A stretch of DNA of 64,000 nucleotides from Mycolicibacterium aromaticivorans JS19b1 = JCM 16368 (GTDB taxonomy: Bacteria > Actinomycetota > Actinomycetes > Mycobacteriales > Mycobacteriaceae), in NCBI RefSeq assembly GCF_000559085.1, contig NZ_JALN02000001.1, forward strand, positions 496,001-560,000, read 5' to 3'. Position 1 is the first letter of the stretch; every line of letters starts with the position of its first letter. The notes under the pieces were generated by a model, which was not told the origin of the DNA, made no database searches, and saw nothing but the letters and a program-made list of their open reading frames with translations. This document shows, piece after piece, positions 34,970 through 45,821 of this stretch. A program made the position numbers and the translations under genes.

Positions 34970-36403
34970 ATGCGTAAAAATCTCCGCACTGCCGCGCGCT
35001 CGGCGATGGTGGCCGTCCTGGCCACGTTCGCCACCATCGTTCTCGCTATCACCAGCACGATCACCGCGGCGATCAGCCTGGCGGCGGTGGCGCTGATCGT
35101 TCCCGGCACCGGCACGCCCAACCCGTCGCTGCCGCCGCGCGGCACTAACTACATGCAGAACGCAGTGAACTACTACATCCAGCCGCTGGATCCCGCCTGC
35201 GCGACAGTCTGCACTCCTGAGCCCGTCCCCTACATCGCACAGTTCTGGCCGTTCCCGTTCTCGGGCTGGGGCGGTCTCAACGGCGCGAAGTGGAACGTCT
35301 CGGTGGCCAGCGGCGTGCAGAGCCTCAACGACCAGATAGCCGCCGCCAACACGACCGATCCGGGCGGCGACATCGTGATCTTCGGCTACTCCCAGGGCGC
35401 GACGGTCTCCAACCTCGTCAAGCGTCAGCTGGCCGACGCCAACGGCGGTGTCATTCCGCAGCGCTATTCCTTCGTCTTCATCGGCGACCCCAACCGGCCC
35501 AACGGCGGCCTGTTCGAGCGGCTCGCCATGCTCGGCACGGTGCCGATCCTGGACACCACGTTCGGGCAGCCCGCGCCCACCGACACCACGGTGCTGCCGG
35601 CGGTGAACACCACCGACATCGCCTTCCAGTACGACGGCGTGGCCGATTTCCCGGCCAATCCGCTCAACGTTCTCGCCGATCTGAACGCGCTTGCCGGATT
35701 CTGGTACGTGCATGGAACGTACCTGGCGCCCAAGGGAACCGACCCGTCGACGGCGTTGCCCTATGGGTACACCATCCCTGAGCTCGAGACCGCGATGAAC
35801 TGCTCGCAGAGCCCGAAGAACTGCCAGACCTACAACGACACGCTCTACATCACGATCCCGGCCAAGACACTGCCGATCATGCAGCCGCTGCTGGACATCG
35901 GCGCCGCGACCGGCACCACCGCGATCATCAAGCCGTTCGTCGACCTGATCTCGCCGGTTACCCGTGTGCTGATCGAAACCGGTTATGACCGAAGCAATTA
36001 CGGGCAGCCGACACCCTTGACGATCTTCACGCCGATCAATCCGGTGAAGCTGGGCGTCGATCTCGCCAAGGCCGCCGTGCAGGGTATCCACGACGCGCTC
36101 GGCGACCTCGGTGTGGCGGTCCCCGCGGCGCCGTCCGCGCCGGCCTCGACCCCGGCGAGCACGCCGGCCACTGCGACCACCAGCGCGCCTGCCGCTCAGA
36201 AGGCGGCCCCCGAAACCGTGTCCAAGCCGGTGCTAGGCAAGGCAACGCCGAAGCCCAGCCTCACAGCCAAATCCGACAAGCCCAAGACCGGTGCCGAGGT
36301 CACGAGCTCCGGCAAGCCGGCGAAGGCGGGCACCGCTAAAAGCGGAAAGCCCGCAGCAGCAAGCGCTTCCGGGCACGGCAACTCGGCGAAGGACGCCGCC
36401 TAA
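34970..36403 (+). CDS. Secreted PE-PPE-domain (cutinase-like) serine hydrolase
   Basis: This 477-residue exported protein has an N-terminal hydrophobic signal or anchor (MVAVLATFATIVLAITSTITAAISLAAVALIVPG). The PE-PPE C-terminal-type alpha/beta domain follows with GTGTPNP and the nucleophile GYSQG near residue 141; FIGDPNRPNGG and WYVHGTYL carry candidate acid and base. Residues from about 375 to the end are a low-complexity Ala/Pro/Thr/Lys tail, probably wall-spanning. Activity on acyl esters is inferred from the family. ATG 34970 is used; TTG at 34964 is two codons earlier, and GAGGAAAG precedes both. The stop overlaps the hflX stop by 4 bases. Confidence 0.88.
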   Translation: MRKNLRTAARSAMVAVLATFATIVLAITSTITAAISLAAVALIVPGTGTPNPSLPPRGTNYMQNAVNYYIQPLDPACATVCTPEPVPYIAQFWPFPFSGWGGLNGAKWNVSVASGVQSLNDQIAAANTTDPGGDIVIFGYSQGATVSNLVKRQLADANGGVIPQRYSFVFIGDPNRPNGGLFERLAMLGTVPILDTTFGQPAPTDTTVLPAVNTTDIAFQYDGVADFPANPLNVLADLNALAGFWYVHGTYLAPKGTDPSTALPYGYTIPELETAMNCSQSPKNCQTYNDTLYITIPAKTLPIMQPLLDIGAATGTTAIIKPFVDLISPVTRVLIETGYDRSNYGQPTPLTIFTPINPVKLGVDLAKAAVQGIHDALGDLGVAVPAAPSAPASTPASTPATATTSAPAAQKAAPETVSKPVLGKATPKPSLTAKSDKPKTGAEVTSSGKPAKAGTAKSGKPAAASASGHGNSAKDAA

Positions 36404-37818
36404 CTGCTGAATTCGCGCAGGCCTGCAGCCAGCGCGGCGGGCACCCGGGCTTTCAGGCGGGTGCCCGCTTCGGTGTGCTCGACGGCATCGACGTGCCCGT
36501 CGCTGTGCAACCGCGCGACCAGGTCGCCCCGGTCGTACGGGATCGTCACGTCGACGGTGATCTCGCGCGGTTCGACGAGCTCACCCAATCGGGCCCGCAG
36601 CCGCGGCAATCCCTCGCCGGTGTGCGCCGAGACGAAGACCGCACCGGGCAGAGCGCGACGCAACTGAGCCAGCATCAGGTCGTCGGCCGCATCGATCTTG
36701 TTGACCACCAACAACTCCGGGGCCGGCGGTGCGTGGTGGTCGTTCTGCACTTCGCGGATGACCTGACGAACAGCCTCGATCTGCGCGAGTGGGTTGCTGT
36801 CGGACCCGTCGACCACATGCACCAGCAGGTCGGCGTCGACAACTTCTTCCAGGGTGGAGCGGAACGCCTCGACCAGCTGGGTGGGCAGGTGCCGGACGAA
36901 TCCGACGGTGTCGGTCAGTACGAACGGCCGCCCGTCGTCGAATTCGCCCCGCCGAGTGGTGGGTTCGAGGGTGGCGAACAGTGCGTTCTGCACCAGCACA
37001 CCGGCACCTGTGAGCGCATTGAGCAGACTGGACTTCCCGGCGTTGGTGTAGCCGACGATCGCGATCGACGCGGTGTCGCTGTGCAGCCGCCGGCTGCGCT
37101 GCGTGTCGCGGATCTGTTTCATGTCCTTGATCTCGCGGCGCAGCTTGGACATCCGTTCGCGGATGCGGCGTCGGTCGGTTTCGATCTTGGTCTCACCGGG
37201 GCCGCGGGTACCCACGCCACCGCCCGCACCACCGGCCCGGCCACCGGCCTGCCGCGACATCGATTCACCCCAGCCGCGCAGCCGCGGCAGCATGTACTCC
37301 ATCTGCGCGTACGCTACCTGCGCCTTACCCTCCCGGCTGGTGGCGTGCTGGGCGAAGATGTCCAGGATCAGGGCGGTCCGGTCGATCACCTTGACCTTGA
37401 CCACCTTTTCCAGCGCGTTGAGCTGGGCGGGGCTGAGCTCGCCGTCGCAGATCACGGTGTCGGCGCCGGTCGCGATGACGATCTCGCGGAGTTCCTGCGC
37501 CTTGCCGGAGCCGATATAGGTGGAGGGGTCGGGCTTGTCTCGGCGCTGGATCAGCCCTTCGAGCACCTCGGAACCGGCGGTTTCGGCCAGCGCAGCCAGT
37601 TCGGCGAGGCTGGCCTCGGAGTCGGCGGCGCTGCCCTCGGTCCACACCCCCACCAGGACGACCCGTTCCAGCCGCAGCTGGCGGTACTCGACCTCGGTGA
37701 TGTCGGTGAGTTCGGTGGAGAGCCCGGCCACCCGCTTGAGGGCGGCGCGGTCTTCCAGCGCGAGTTCGCCGACGCTGGGGTCGGGGGCGTCAGCTCTTGT
37801 CATAGGTGTTTCTGTCAT
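36400..37818 (-). CDS. hflX: Ribosome-associated GTPase HflX
   Basis: This 472-residue GTPase splits or rescues stalled ribosomes under stress. The N-terminal HflX domain contains DPSTYIGSGKAQELRE and the Gly-rich motif GAGGGVGTRGPGETKIETDRR. The G domain has G1 GYTNAGKSSLLNAL, G3 DTVGFVRHLP and G4 NKID, and a short C-terminal domain follows. ATG at 37818 (MTETPM) is chosen; a second ATG lies five codons later at 37803. It is downstream of dapF and miaA on the same strand. Confidence 0.95.
   Translation of the reverse strand: MTETPMTRADAPDPSVGELALEDRAALKRVAGLSTELTDITEVEYRQLRLERVVLVGVWTEGSAADSEASLAELAALAETAGSEVLEGLIQRRDKPDPSTYIGSGKAQELREIVIATGADTVICDGELSPAQLNALEKVVKVKVIDRTALILDIFAQHATSREGKAQVAYAQMEYMLPRLRGWGESMSRQAGGRAGGAGGGVGTRGPGETKIETDRRRIRERMSKLRREIKDMKQIRDTQRSRRLHSDTASIAIVGYTNAGKSSLLNALTGAGVLVQNALFATLEPTTRRGEFDDGRPFVLTDTVGFVRHLPTQLVEAFRSTLEEVVDADLLVHVVDGSDSNPLAQIEAVRQVIREVQNDHHAPPAPELLVVNKIDAADDLMLAQLRRALPGAVFVSAHTGEGLPRLRARLGELVEPREITVDVTIPYDRGDLVARLHSDGHVDAVEHTEAGTRLKARVPAALAAGLREFSS
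36437..36468. terminator. Strong hairpin inside the hflX 3' end, facing the hydrolase gene
   Basis: GCGGGCACCCG (36437-36447) pairs perfectly with CGGGTGCCCGC (36458-36468) across a 10-base loop. It lies 34 bases beyond the stop of the PE-PPE-domain gene and within hflX codons, where it could stop transcripts of the hydrolase gene. Confidence 0.4.
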
Positions 37819-37875
37819 AAGCGGTAATCGATGGTGCCACGGGTGTCCGACGTCGTGCACCTGAATAACGTGCCT

Positions 37876-38745
37876 TCAGAGTTGGGCCGCCCACCAGTCG
37901 TCGGCGAGTTCGCCGTGCGCGACGAGGACCGAAGGGCCCCGCAGCGAGCTGGAGGTGTGGCTGACCTCGACGGTGACCTCGCCGCCGGGAATGCGGACGC
38001 GCAGCGTGCCGGTGGACAGGTTGAGGTGAGCCAGGGCCGCGACCGCAGCGGCGACAGTTCCGGTTCCACAGGAGCGTGTTTCACCGACACCCCGTTCGTG
38101 TACCCGCATGCTGACTGCGCCATCGCGGGCGATTGTCAGCACCTCGACGTTCACACCGTCCGGGAACTGGCCGCGGTCGAAGAGCACCGGCGCGGCGACG
38201 TCGAGTTCGGCCAGCGCTTTTTCGGTGAGATCCGGATCCAGGCAGGCCAGGTGCGGGTTCCCGACGTCGACACCGACGCCGGTGAAGTGCCTGCCGCCGA
38301 CGGTGGCTGTCCCGCTGCCGAGCAGGTTGACCTTGCCCATGTCGACGGTGACCTCGGCTGCCAGAGCGTCGGCGTGGTGCACGACCACCGGGCGCGGTCC
38401 GGCCAGGGTGCCGACCACGAACTCGTCGCGCTGCTCCAGGCCGCTGGCCCGCAGGTAGTGCGCGAAGACCCGGACCCCGTTGCCGCACATCTGGGCGATC
38501 GAGCCGTCGGCATTGCGGTAGTCCATGTACCAGTCGCCGCTGTCCACGCCTTCGGGCAGCCGGTCCAGCACGCCGGCTTCGACGACCGCTCCGGCGGTGG
38601 TGACCCGCAGCACGCCGTCGGCGCCAAGGCCCCGGCGCCGGTCGCACAGCGCGGCCACGGCGGCGGGCGCCAACTCCAGCTGCGCGGGCAGGTCGGGCAG
38701 CAGCACGAAGTCGTTCTCGGTGCCGTGCCCCTTCGAGAAGATCAT
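37876..38745 (-). CDS. dapF: Diaminopimelate epimerase
   Basis: This 289-residue enzyme converts LL- to meso-diaminopimelate for peptidoglycan and lysine. Both catalytic cysteines are in their motifs: [14 protein letters not shown] (proton base 1) and [15 protein letters not shown] (base 2). The N-terminal [12 protein letters not shown] is also typical. The length equals that of the M. tuberculosis enzyme. It starts 15 bases after the miaA stop, so it is co-transcribed with miaA. Confidence 0.97.
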   Translation of the reverse strand: MIFSKGHGTENDFVLLPDLPAQLELAPAAVAALCDRRRGLGADGVLRVTTAGAVVEAGVLDRLPEGVDSGDWYMDYRNADGSIAQMCGNGVRVFAHYLRASGLEQRDEFVVGTLAGPRPVVVHHADALAAEVTVDMGKVNLLGSGTATVGGRHFTGVGVDVGNPHLACLDPDLTEKALAELDVAAPVLFDRGQFPDGVNVEVLTIARDGAVSMRVHERGVGETRSCGTGTVAAAVAALAHLNLSTGTLRVRIPGGEVTVEVSHTSSSLRGPSVLVAHGELADDWWAAQL

Positions 38746-38760
38746 GCGAAGATCACCTGA

Positions 38761-39678
38761 TCAGGATACGTCCCGCCACCGGGCGACCACCTCGTCGGCA
38801 AGGTCGGGGGCGGCACCGTCGAGCCAGCGGATGCGATGGTCGCGGCGAAACCACGACCGCTGCCGGCGCACATAACGCCGGGTGCCGATGAAGGTCAGCT
38901 CGCGCGCCTGGGCCAGATCCTGATCTCCGGCGCCGGCGTCCAGCGCGGCGAGCACCTGGGCGTAGCCGAGTGCCCGCGCGGCGGTCACGCCCTGCCGAAG
39001 CCCGGCGTCGAGCAGTGCGCGCACCTCACCGACCAGGCCGGCCTCGAACATGAGGTCGGTGCGACGCGCCAGACGCTCGTCGAGAATGCTTGTGTCCCAG
39101 TCCAATCCGATGATGACCGTGTCCCAGCGCGGCGCGCCGATCTGGGGTGCCGACGCCGCGAACGGCTGGCCGGTCAGTTCGACCACCTCCAGCGCGCGCA
39201 CGATCCGGCGGCCGTCGGTGGCCAGGATCGACTCGGCCGCGGCCGGATCGCGGCGGCCCAACTCGGCGTGTAGGGCGGCCACCCCGATCTCGGCGAGCCG
39301 GCGTTCCCACCGGGCCCGCACCTCGGGATCGGTGGCCGGGAACGCCCAGTCGTCGAGCAGCGACTGGATGTAGAGCATCGAGCCGCCCACGATCACGGGC
39401 GGCACTCCGCGCGACGCGATCGTCTCGACGTCGGCGGCGGCGGCCTCCTGGTAGCGCGCCACGGTCGCGGTCTGCGTCACGTCGAGGACGTCGAGCTGGT
39501 GGTGCGGGATGCCGCGTCGTTCGGCGACGGTGAGCTTGGCGGTGCCGATGTCCATGCCGCGGTACTGCTGCATGGCGTCGGCGTTGACGATTTCGCCGCC
39601 GAGGCGTTCGGCGACGTCGAGGGCCAGCGCCGACTTCCCGGTGCCCGTCGGCCCGATCACGGCGATCGGCCGGGTCAT
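38761..39678 (-). CDS. miaA: tRNA dimethylallyltransferase MiaA
   Basis: This 305-residue enzyme transfers dimethylallyl to A37 of tRNAs reading UNN codons. The P-loop [11 protein letters not shown] is at residue 8, followed by [18 protein letters not shown] and [11 protein letters not shown], and [13 protein letters not shown] near residue 175. MiaB, encoded a few genes upstream, adds methylthio to the same base, completing ms2i6A. ATG at 39678 overlaps the upstream gene stop by 4 bases (ATGA). Confidence 0.96.
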   Translation of the reverse strand: MTRPIAVIGPTGTGKSALALDVAERLGGEIVNADAMQQYRGMDIGTAKLTVAERRGIPHHQLDVLDVTQTATVARYQEAAAADVETIASRGVPPVIVGGSMLYIQSLLDDWAFPATDPEVRARWERRLAEIGVAALHAELGRRDPAAAESILATDGRRIVRALEVVELTGQPFAASAPQIGAPRWDTVIIGLDWDTSILDERLARRTDLMFEAGLVGEVRALLDAGLRQGVTAARALGYAQVLAALDAGAGDQDLAQARELTFIGTRRYVRRQRSWFRRDHRIRWLDGAAPDLADEVVARWRDVS

Positions 39679-40397
39679 GCCGATTCCCGGGTCGCTGCGC
39701 TCCTGCCCTCCGCTGCATGCCACGTACCGACGAAGTACCCCACCCCGTACGGCGCGCCCCGCACCAACTCGGTGGCCTCCTGCGGCCCGGAACCCACCAG
39801 CCCGGCCAGCACCTGGTACGCGACCCGGCCGACGATGCCGCCGGGGAGCCCGGCCAGCGCAGCACTGTCACCTGAGGCCAGCGCATCGTCGAGGGCGGCT
39901 TGCGCGGCCGTCGCGGCGGGGTCGTAGCCGCCGGGCGCGGGCGGCGTCAACGTGTTGGCGCCGTCGGCGACCACCAGCACACCGACCGGGTCGTCGGTGG
40001 CGTCGATCTCGGCGCGCAGCAGTCGCCCGAACTCCAGAGCCCGGTCGGCGTCGTGGTCGGCGTCGTACACCCGGACCTGCGCTCGGGCCGCGGGGCTTGC
40101 CTGCCCACGCAACCACCCGGTGAACAGTGCGCACAGGGGCAACCCACGCACCGCCGGCGCAGCGTCCGGGGACAGCGCGACGGGGACCTCCACCCCGTAG
40201 CCGGCGAAGGTCCCGCGAGTGTCGGCCTCGATGGTCTGATCGGCCGCGCCGACGCCGATGGCAACCCACAGATCAGGTAGCGCAGCGGCAGCTTTCAGCG
40301 CGGCGTCGCGAAAATCGGCCACCTCGGCGGCGGCCGCACCGGCCAGTTCGGGCACCAGGACGGGCGCCGAGGGCGTCAGGACAACGGCGGACAGCAC
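39675..40397 (-). CDS. Class III extradiol-dioxygenase-like protein (Rv2728c type)
   Basis: This 240-residue protein has the fold pattern of LigB-type extradiol dioxygenases ([40 protein letters not shown]). The His ligands expected in active dioxygenases are not evident in the N-terminal part, so catalysis is doubtful. GTG at 40397 is preferred: TAGCGT lies 7 bases upstream (leaderless), although GTG at 40406 is also in frame. It is translationally coupled to miaA. Confidence 0.82.
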   Translation of the reverse strand: MLSAVVLTPSAPVLVPELAGAAAAEVADFRDAALKAAAALPDLWVAIGVGAADQTIEADTRGTFAGYGVEVPVALSPDAAPAVRGLPLCALFTGWLRGQASPAARAQVRVYDADHDADRALEFGRLLRAEIDATDDPVGVLVVADGANTLTPPAPGGYDPAATAAQAALDDALASGDSAALAGLPGGIVGRVAYQVLAGLVGSGPQEATELVRGAPYGVGYFVGTWHAAEGRSAATRESA

Positions 40398-40417
40398 GTC
40401 CCCCACGCTAGTGGCCG

Positions 40418-41302
40418 TCAGCCGACCACCGGCTCGGCGGGATCCGGCATCGGCGCGGCCTCGGTGCGGGCCAACTCCACCGTGGCCGCGATCATCACCA
40501 CGACGGCGATCACCAGAAGCGCCCAGCCGGACCGGCCGGGGCGCAACATCTCCCCGAGGATGGCGACGCCGAGAACCGAGGCGACCAATGGTTCGCTCAC
40601 CGTGACCGCGGGGAGCGAGGCTGCCATCGACCCGGCCCGGAACGACGATTGCTGAATCGCCGTCGCCGCGATGGCCACCACCGCCCACACGTAGAGCTCG
40701 GGAAGCTTGAGCACCGCCACGATCCCGTGATCGAGTTCGTCGACCACGCCCTTCATCAGCACGGCGAACAACCCCCACAACGAGCCCGCCACCAGCCCCA
40801 GCAATACCGCCGCCACCGGTTTGCCCCGAAAGAGGCGCGCCCCCAGCAGGCATAGCAGCAAAACCGGACCGAGCGTGGCCGCCACCCAGCTCCACATCTC
40901 GAACCCGGCCCGCGCCTGCCCCTTGGACGGGTCGCCGACCGTGACGATCACGGCAACGGCCGCGGCCAGCAGCACAGCCCAGATCCACTGGTAGCGAGTG
41001 ATCCGACGGCCCGCGAAGCGCGCGCTCAACGGCAGCGCGAACAGCAGGGACGTCACGATCAGGGCCTGCACCAGCAGGACCGAGCCGAATCCCAGTGCGG
41101 CAGCCTGCAACGCGAATCCGCCGGCAGCCACCAGGCTGCCCAGCCACCAGGTCTTGTCCCTGAGCAACTGCAGGAACAGGGCGATGGGACCGACCTGTTC
41201 GTCGGTGACGTCGTGGGCGGAACGTTGCTGGATGACGTCGCCGATCGCGATCAGCAGCGCGGCCCCTAGGGCGAACAGGGTGGCGATGTCCGACCTGTGC
41301 AT
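40418..41302 (-). CDS. DMT-superfamily transporter (Rv2729c type)
   Basis: This 294-residue membrane protein has nine or ten hydrophobic helices in two halves, like EamA/DMT carriers: ATLFALGAALLIAIGDVIQQRSAHD at the N-terminus, AALGFGSVLLVQALIVTSLLFALPLSARF, and ASLPAVTVSEPLVASVLGVAILGE in the second half. The substrate is unknown. ATG at 41302 opens the first helix. It ends 20 bases before the next gene, so it heads the five-gene run down to hflX. Confidence 0.88.
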   Translation of the reverse strand: MHRSDIATLFALGAALLIAIGDVIQQRSAHDVTDEQVGPIALFLQLLRDKTWWLGSLVAAGGFALQAAALGFGSVLLVQALIVTSLLFALPLSARFAGRRITRYQWIWAVLLAAAVAVIVTVGDPSKGQARAGFEMWSWVAATLGPVLLLCLLGARLFRGKPVAAVLLGLVAGSLWGLFAVLMKGVVDELDHGIVAVLKLPELYVWAVVAIAATAIQQSSFRAGSMAASLPAVTVSEPLVASVLGVAILGEMLRPGRSGWALLVIAVVVMIAATVELARTEAAPMPDPAEPVVG

Positions 41303-41517
41303 CACTGATCTCCTCGTGCTCGGGCAGTCAGCGTGCCCGCCGATTGGCGTCGTCCGCAACCTCAGACCAGCCAACCCGGGCGCATGGGTGGCATCGACCT
41401 GGTTCAATACCAACGAGGACGGCGGCCGTGACCACGGTCGCCGGACGTGCAGCAGTGGCGCCGCGTCGCGCGGCAGATGCGCGGGAACACCGCGCGGAGG
41501 GTAGGTGAGGCGAGTCC

Positions 41518-42843
41518 ATGACGATCGACCAACCCAGCGCCGACGGAGCCCCGAAGCCGGCTCCCCGACCGGGACCGCCACGACCCGTCCCCAAACCCCA
41601 CGCACCCACCGCCCCGGTGATACTGCCGCCATCGAGCGACCCACACCGGTTCGGCCGCGTCGACGACGATGGCACGGTCTGGCTGATCACCTCGGACGGC
41701 GAACGCAATATCGGCTCGTGGCAGGCCGGCGACACCGAGGCGGCCTTCGCCCACTTCGGCAGGCGCTTCGAAGATCTCGCCACCGAGGTCACGCTGATGG
41801 AGACCCGGCTGGCCTCCGGCACCGGCGATGCCCGCAAGATCAAAGCGGCGGCTGCCTCGCTGGCTGAAACGCTGCCCACGGCAAGCGTTCTCGGCGACCT
41901 CGACGCGCTGGCCGCTCGACTGACCGCGATCCGCGACCACGCCGAGGAAACCGCGGCGGCCGATCGGGCCCGTCGCGAGCAACACCGGGCCGAGCAGACC
42001 GCACGCAAGGAGGCGCTGGCCGCCGAAGCCGAGGAGCTGGCGACGAGCTCCACCCAGTGGAAGGCCGCCGGCGACCGGCTGCGCGCGATTCTCGACGAGT
42101 GGCGCACCATCACCGGCCTGGACCGCAAGACCGACGACGCGCTGTGGAAGCGCTACTCGGCGGCCCGCGAAACATTCAACCGGCGCCGGGGCTCGCACTT
42201 CGCCGACCTGGACCGCGAACGCGCCGGCGCCAGGCAGGCCAAGGAGCAGTTGTGCGTGCGCGCCGAGGAGCTGGCCGGCTCCACCGACTGGTCGGCGACG
42301 GCGGCGGCGTTCCGCGATCTGCTCGCCGAGTGGAAGGCCGCCGGCCGGGCAGCCAAGGACGTCGACGACACCCTGTGGCATCGATTCAAGGCGGCCCAGG
42401 ACACCTTCTTCGCCGCGCGCAATGCGGTGAATGCCGAGCGCGACAGCGAATTCCAGGCCAATGCCGCCGCCAAGGAGGCCTTGCTGGCCGAAGCGGAGAA
42501 ACTCGACACCTCCAACCCGGACGCGGCCCGCTCGGCATTGCGGACCATCACCGACAAGTGGGATGCGATCGGCAAGGTGCCGCGGGAGCGGTCGGCCGAT
42601 CTGGAACGCCGGTTGCGTGCGGTCGAGAAGAAGGTGCGCGACGCCGCCGACTCGGGGCGCACCGATCCGCAGGCGCAGGCCCGCGCCGAGCAGTTCCGCG
42701 CACGGGTCGAGCAGTACGAGCGGCAGGCCGAGAAGGCTGAAGCCGCGGGCCGCACCAAAGATGCCGAAGCGGCCAGGGCCAGCGCCGAGCAATGGCGGCA
42801 GTGGGCCGACGCGGCAGTCGAGTCGCTCAGTAAGAAGCGTTAA
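41518..42843 (+). CDS. DUF349 coiled-coil protein (Rv2731 type)
   Basis: This 441-residue protein is almost entirely helical and charged. After a Pro-rich N-terminus (about 40 residues) and a small domain ([22 protein letters not shown]), residues 95-430 carry repeated DUF349 units ([64 protein letters not shown]). DUF349 proteins are of unknown role; some bind nucleic acid or ribosomes. The stop shares a TTAA with the stop of the convergent membrane-protein gene. Confidence 0.9.
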   Translation: MTIDQPSADGAPKPAPRPGPPRPVPKPHAPTAPVILPPSSDPHRFGRVDDDGTVWLITSDGERNIGSWQAGDTEAAFAHFGRRFEDLATEVTLMETRLASGTGDARKIKAAAASLAETLPTASVLGDLDALAARLTAIRDHAEETAAADRARREQHRAEQTARKEALAAEAEELATSSTQWKAAGDRLRAILDEWRTITGLDRKTDDALWKRYSAARETFNRRRGSHFADLDRERAGARQAKEQLCVRAEELAGSTDWSATAAAFRDLLAEWKAAGRAAKDVDDTLWHRFKAAQDTFFAARNAVNAERDSEFQANAAAKEALLAEAEKLDTSNPDAARSALRTITDKWDAIGKVPRERSADLERRLRAVEKKVRDAADSGRTDPQAQARAEQFRARVEQYERQAEKAEAAGRTKDAEAARASAEQWRQWADAAVESLSKKR

Positions 42844-43436
42844 TCCGCGGCCGGAGGCTGCTTGCGCTCACGATGCTCGACGTCGTCGAGCAGGCTGCGG
42901 GACTGGCCCTCCCTCGCGGCGGCGCGGCGCTGTTCCTCGGCCGCCAGCTGCACCGCGGTGCGCGTCCAGACCACCCGCGCCCAATGGAAGGTCAGCAGGA
43001 TGACCGCCACCCAGCCCAGCAGCAACCCGATACCCGGCCCGGGATGGCCGTGCACGGCCGTCTGCCGGGACCACACGGCCAGCAGACCGAGCGCGCAGGA
43101 CAGCGCAGACCCGGCGAGGGCGACCCAGGCCAGCACCCAGCGCCGGGTGGTCAGTGCCAGCATCGAGAAGCCGACGCCGAACACCAGCGCGAACCAGCTG
43201 AACAACCGAGACGGTAGGGCGATTCCCACACTGATCGCCTTGTCGTCGCCCATCAGGACGTCGACGCCGCGGGCGGCGCCGGTGTGCGGCAGGATCAGCG
43301 ACACCAGCAGGACGAACACCAGGATCGCCACCACCATGGCGCGAGCTCCCGGCTGGATCTCTCCGGCGACCTTGCGCTCGGCCTTCTCCATGTCGGAGCG
43401 GTAGGCCTCGCTCGGGTCTTCGTCGTGGCGACTCAT
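42840..43436 (-). CDS. Membrane protein of unknown function (Rv2732c type)
   Basis: This 198-residue protein has a charged N-terminus, four hydrophobic helices ([77 protein letters not shown]) and a charged C-terminal tail. The function is unknown. ATG at 43436 overlaps the miaB stop by 4 bases (ATGA), which selects it over the ATG three codons upstream. It is co-transcribed with miaB. Confidence 0.85.
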   Translation of the reverse strand: MSRHDEDPSEAYRSDMEKAERKVAGEIQPGARAMVVAILVFVLLVSLILPHTGAARGVDVLMGDDKAISVGIALPSRLFSWFALVFGVGFSMLALTTRRWVLAWVALAGSALSCALGLLAVWSRQTAVHGHPGPGIGLLLGWVAVILLTFHWARVVWTRTAVQLAAEEQRRAAAREGQSRSLLDDVEHRERKQPPAAD

Positions 43437-44959
43437 TGCTGGCATCCCGTCGTTTCCTCGATCTGCGGTCTGCCCACCGGCGGCAGCCCCAGACCGACGG
43501 TACGGGGCCGTTGCCCGGCGGCGTGGGCGTCGCCGGCGCGGGTGCGGCGGTGACGGTGCAGCGGCGCATCGGCGATCAGATGGTGTGGAGCAGCGCCGGT
43601 GACCGTTGTGGTCACGATGTCGCCGGGGCGCGGGGTGGCATCGCCCGGCGAGAAATGCACCAGCCGGCCGTCGCGCGCGCGTCCGCTCATCCGGGCGGTG
43701 CTGGCGTCTTTGCGGCCCTCTCCGGTGGCCACCAGCAATTCGACCTCACGACCGATCTGCGCGGTGTTCTCCTCGAAGGAGATCTGCTCCTGCAGCTCGA
43801 TGAGCCGGTCATAGCGTTCCTGCACAACGGCTTTGGGAAGCTGGCCGTCGAGATCGGCGGCCGGGGTGCCGGGACGCTTGGAGTACTGGAAGGTGAAGGC
43901 GGTGCTGAACCGTGCCCGGCGCACCACGTCCAGGGTGGCGGCGAAATCGTCCTCGGTCTCGCCGGGGAAGCCGACGATGATGTCGGTGGTGATCGCCGCA
44001 TGCGGCATAGCCGCGCGCACCCGGTCAATGATGCCGAGATACTTCTCGGCACGGTAGGAGCGCCGCATCGCCCGCAGCACACGGTCCGACCCGGACTGCA
44101 GCGGCATATGAAGGGCGGGGCAGACATTCGGGGTCTGGGCCATCGCCTCGATGACGTCGTCGGTGAACTCGGCCGGGTGCGGTGAGGTGAACCGGACGCG
44201 CTCCAACCCGTCGATGCGCCCACAGTCGCGCAGCAGTGCGGCGAACGCGCCACGGTCGCGGGGGGTACCGGGGTCGGCGAACGAGACACCGTAGGCGTTG
44301 ACGTTCTGGCCCAGCAGGGTGATCTCCAGGACGCCCTGGTCGACCAGCGACTGCACCTCGGCGACGATCTCGTCGGGCCGGCGGTCCACTTCCTTGCCGC
44401 GCAGCGCTGGCACGATGCAGAACGTGCAGGTGTTGTTGCAGCCGACCGATATGGAAACCCATGCGGCGTAGGCAGATTCGCGCGCAGCGGGCAGCGTTGA
44501 CGGGAATTCACGCAGCGACTCGGCGATTTCGACCTGAGCCTGCCGGTTGTGCCGGGCCCGTTCGAGCAGCGTGGGCAGTGAGCCGATGTTGTGTGTGCCG
44601 AACACGACGTCGACCCAGGGCGCTTTCTTCAGCAGGCCTTCGCGGTCTTTCTGGGCCAGGCAGCCGCCCACCGCGATCTGCATGTCGGGATCGGCTTGCT
44701 TGCGCGGCGCCAGGTGGCTGATGTTGCCGTACAGCTTGTTATCAGCATTTTCCCGGACCGCGCACGTGTTGAACACCACCACGTCGGCGTCGGCACCCTC
44801 GGGTGCGCGGTGATATCCGGCGGCCTCGAGGAGTCCGGCGAGCCGCTCGGAATCGTGGACGTTCATCTGACATCCGTAGGTGCGCACCTGATAGGTGCGA
44901 CCTTCACCCGAAGCGGGCGGTTCGCCCGTCGGATTGTTGTTGGTCAGCACCGATGTCAC
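43433..44959 (-). CDS. miaB: tRNA-2-methylthio-N6-dimethylallyladenosine synthase MiaB
   Basis: This 508-residue radical-SAM methylthiotransferase acts on i6A37 of tRNA. The N-terminal domain has three cluster cysteines (TYGCQMN, FNTCAVR, VGGCLAQ), the radical-SAM triad is in GCNNTCTFC, and a TRAM domain is present near residues 380-455 ([20 protein letters not shown]). The last about 40 residues are a variable basic tail. GTG at 44959 follows a leaderless-type TACGAT by 6 bases. Confidence 0.96.
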   Translation of the reverse strand: MTSVLTNNNPTGEPPASGEGRTYQVRTYGCQMNVHDSERLAGLLEAAGYHRAPEGADADVVVFNTCAVRENADNKLYGNISHLAPRKQADPDMQIAVGGCLAQKDREGLLKKAPWVDVVFGTHNIGSLPTLLERARHNRQAQVEIAESLREFPSTLPAARESAYAAWVSISVGCNNTCTFCIVPALRGKEVDRRPDEIVAEVQSLVDQGVLEITLLGQNVNAYGVSFADPGTPRDRGAFAALLRDCGRIDGLERVRFTSPHPAEFTDDVIEAMAQTPNVCPALHMPLQSGSDRVLRAMRRSYRAEKYLGIIDRVRAAMPHAAITTDIIVGFPGETEDDFAATLDVVRRARFSTAFTFQYSKRPGTPAADLDGQLPKAVVQERYDRLIELQEQISFEENTAQIGREVELLVATGEGRKDASTARMSGRARDGRLVHFSPGDATPRPGDIVTTTVTGAAPHHLIADAPLHRHRRTRAGDAHAAGQRPRTVGLGLPPVGRPQIEETTGCQQ

Positions 44960-44965
44960 CTGCTC

Positions 44966-44971
44966 ATCGTA
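44966..44971 (-). promoter_or_regulatory. -10 element of leaderless miaB
   Basis: On the minus strand TACGAT is followed by 6 bases and the GTG at 44959. Confidence 0.55.
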
Positions 44972-45038
44972 CGGAGCATTGCGAGGTGGAGAGAAATCGC
45001 GGATTGGTCAACGCTCGGCAAACTGGGGGTTACCTGGG

Positions 45039-45044
45039 TAGGGT
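45039..45044 (+). promoter_or_regulatory. -10-like element upstream of gluA
   Basis: TAGGGT, 8 bases, then ATG 45053. It supports that start over ATG 45077. Confidence 0.4.
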
Positions 45045-45052
45045 CTGAACGC

Positions 45053-45805
45053 ATGGGACGCGACGGCGAGAAGCCGATGATCTCGATCAAAGGCGTCGAT
45101 AAGCACTTCGGCGAACTACACGTACTCAAGAACATCAATCTCGAGGTCGACCGCGGTCAGGTGGTCGTGGTCCTCGGGCCGTCGGGCTCGGGTAAGTCGA
45201 CATTGTGCCGGACGATAAATCGGCTGGAGACGGTCGATTCCGGGACGATCGAAATCGACGGCGAGCAGTTGCCCGCGGAGGGGCGCAAGCTGGCGCAGTT
45301 GCGCTCCGACGTAGGCATGGTCTTCCAGTCCTTCAATCTCTTCGCGCACAAGACCATCCTCGAGAACGTCACGCTCGCGCCGGTGAAGGTGCGCAAGACC
45401 GACAAAGCCAAGGCGCGCGAAAAGGCCATGGCGTTGTTGGAGCGGGTAGGGGTGGCTAATCAGGCCGAGAAATATCCTGCTCAGCTCTCCGGTGGTCAGC
45501 AGCAGCGCGTGGCCATCGCCCGCTCGCTGGCGATGGACCCGAAGGTGATCCTGTTCGACGAGCCGACCAGCGCGCTGGACCCCGAGATGGTCAACGAGGT
45601 GCTGGCGGTGATGACCTCCCTGGCGTCCGAGGGCATGACGATGGTGGTGGTCACCCACGAGATGGGCTTCGCTCGCCGCGCCGCCGACCGGGTGGTGTTC
45701 ATGGCCGAGGGCGCGATCGTGGAGGACGCCCCGCCCGCCGAGTTCTTCGACAACCCACGATCCGAGCGCGCCAAAGACTTCCTCGGCAAGATCCTCAACC
45801 ACTAG
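45053..45805 (+). CDS. gluA: Glutamate-type ABC transporter ATPase GluA
   Basis: This 250-residue polar amino acid ABC ATPase closely resembles Corynebacterium GluA. Walker A is GPSGSGKST, the Q-loop MVFQSFNLF, the signature [17 protein letters not shown], Walker [15 protein letters not shown] and the switch histidine VVVTHEMGF. It powers the permeases encoded next. ATG at 45077 (MISIKGVDK) is an alternative start that would match GluA length exactly. It is the first gene of a three-gene operon. Confidence 0.94.
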   Translation: MGRDGEKPMISIKGVDKHFGELHVLKNINLEVDRGQVVVVLGPSGSGKSTLCRTINRLETVDSGTIEIDGEQLPAEGRKLAQLRSDVGMVFQSFNLFAHKTILENVTLAPVKVRKTDKAKAREKAMALLERVGVANQAEKYPAQLSGGQQQRVAIARSLAMDPKVILFDEPTSALDPEMVNEVLAVMTSLASEGMTMVVVTHEMGFARRAADRVVFMAEGAIVEDAPPAEFFDNPRSERAKDFLGKILNH

Positions 45806-45821
45806 CGCGAGAGGCCAAGAC

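Noticed and set aside
40398..41147. N-terminal extension of the Rv2728c-like gene to 490 residues
   Set aside because: It is out of frame with, and covers, the DMT transporter gene on the same strand; a leaderless promoter marks the start at 40397.
41303..41517. Gap between the DMT transporter and DUF349 genes, where M. tuberculosis has Rv2730
   Set aside because: No convincing frame, hairpin or operator was seen; the gene appears absent here.
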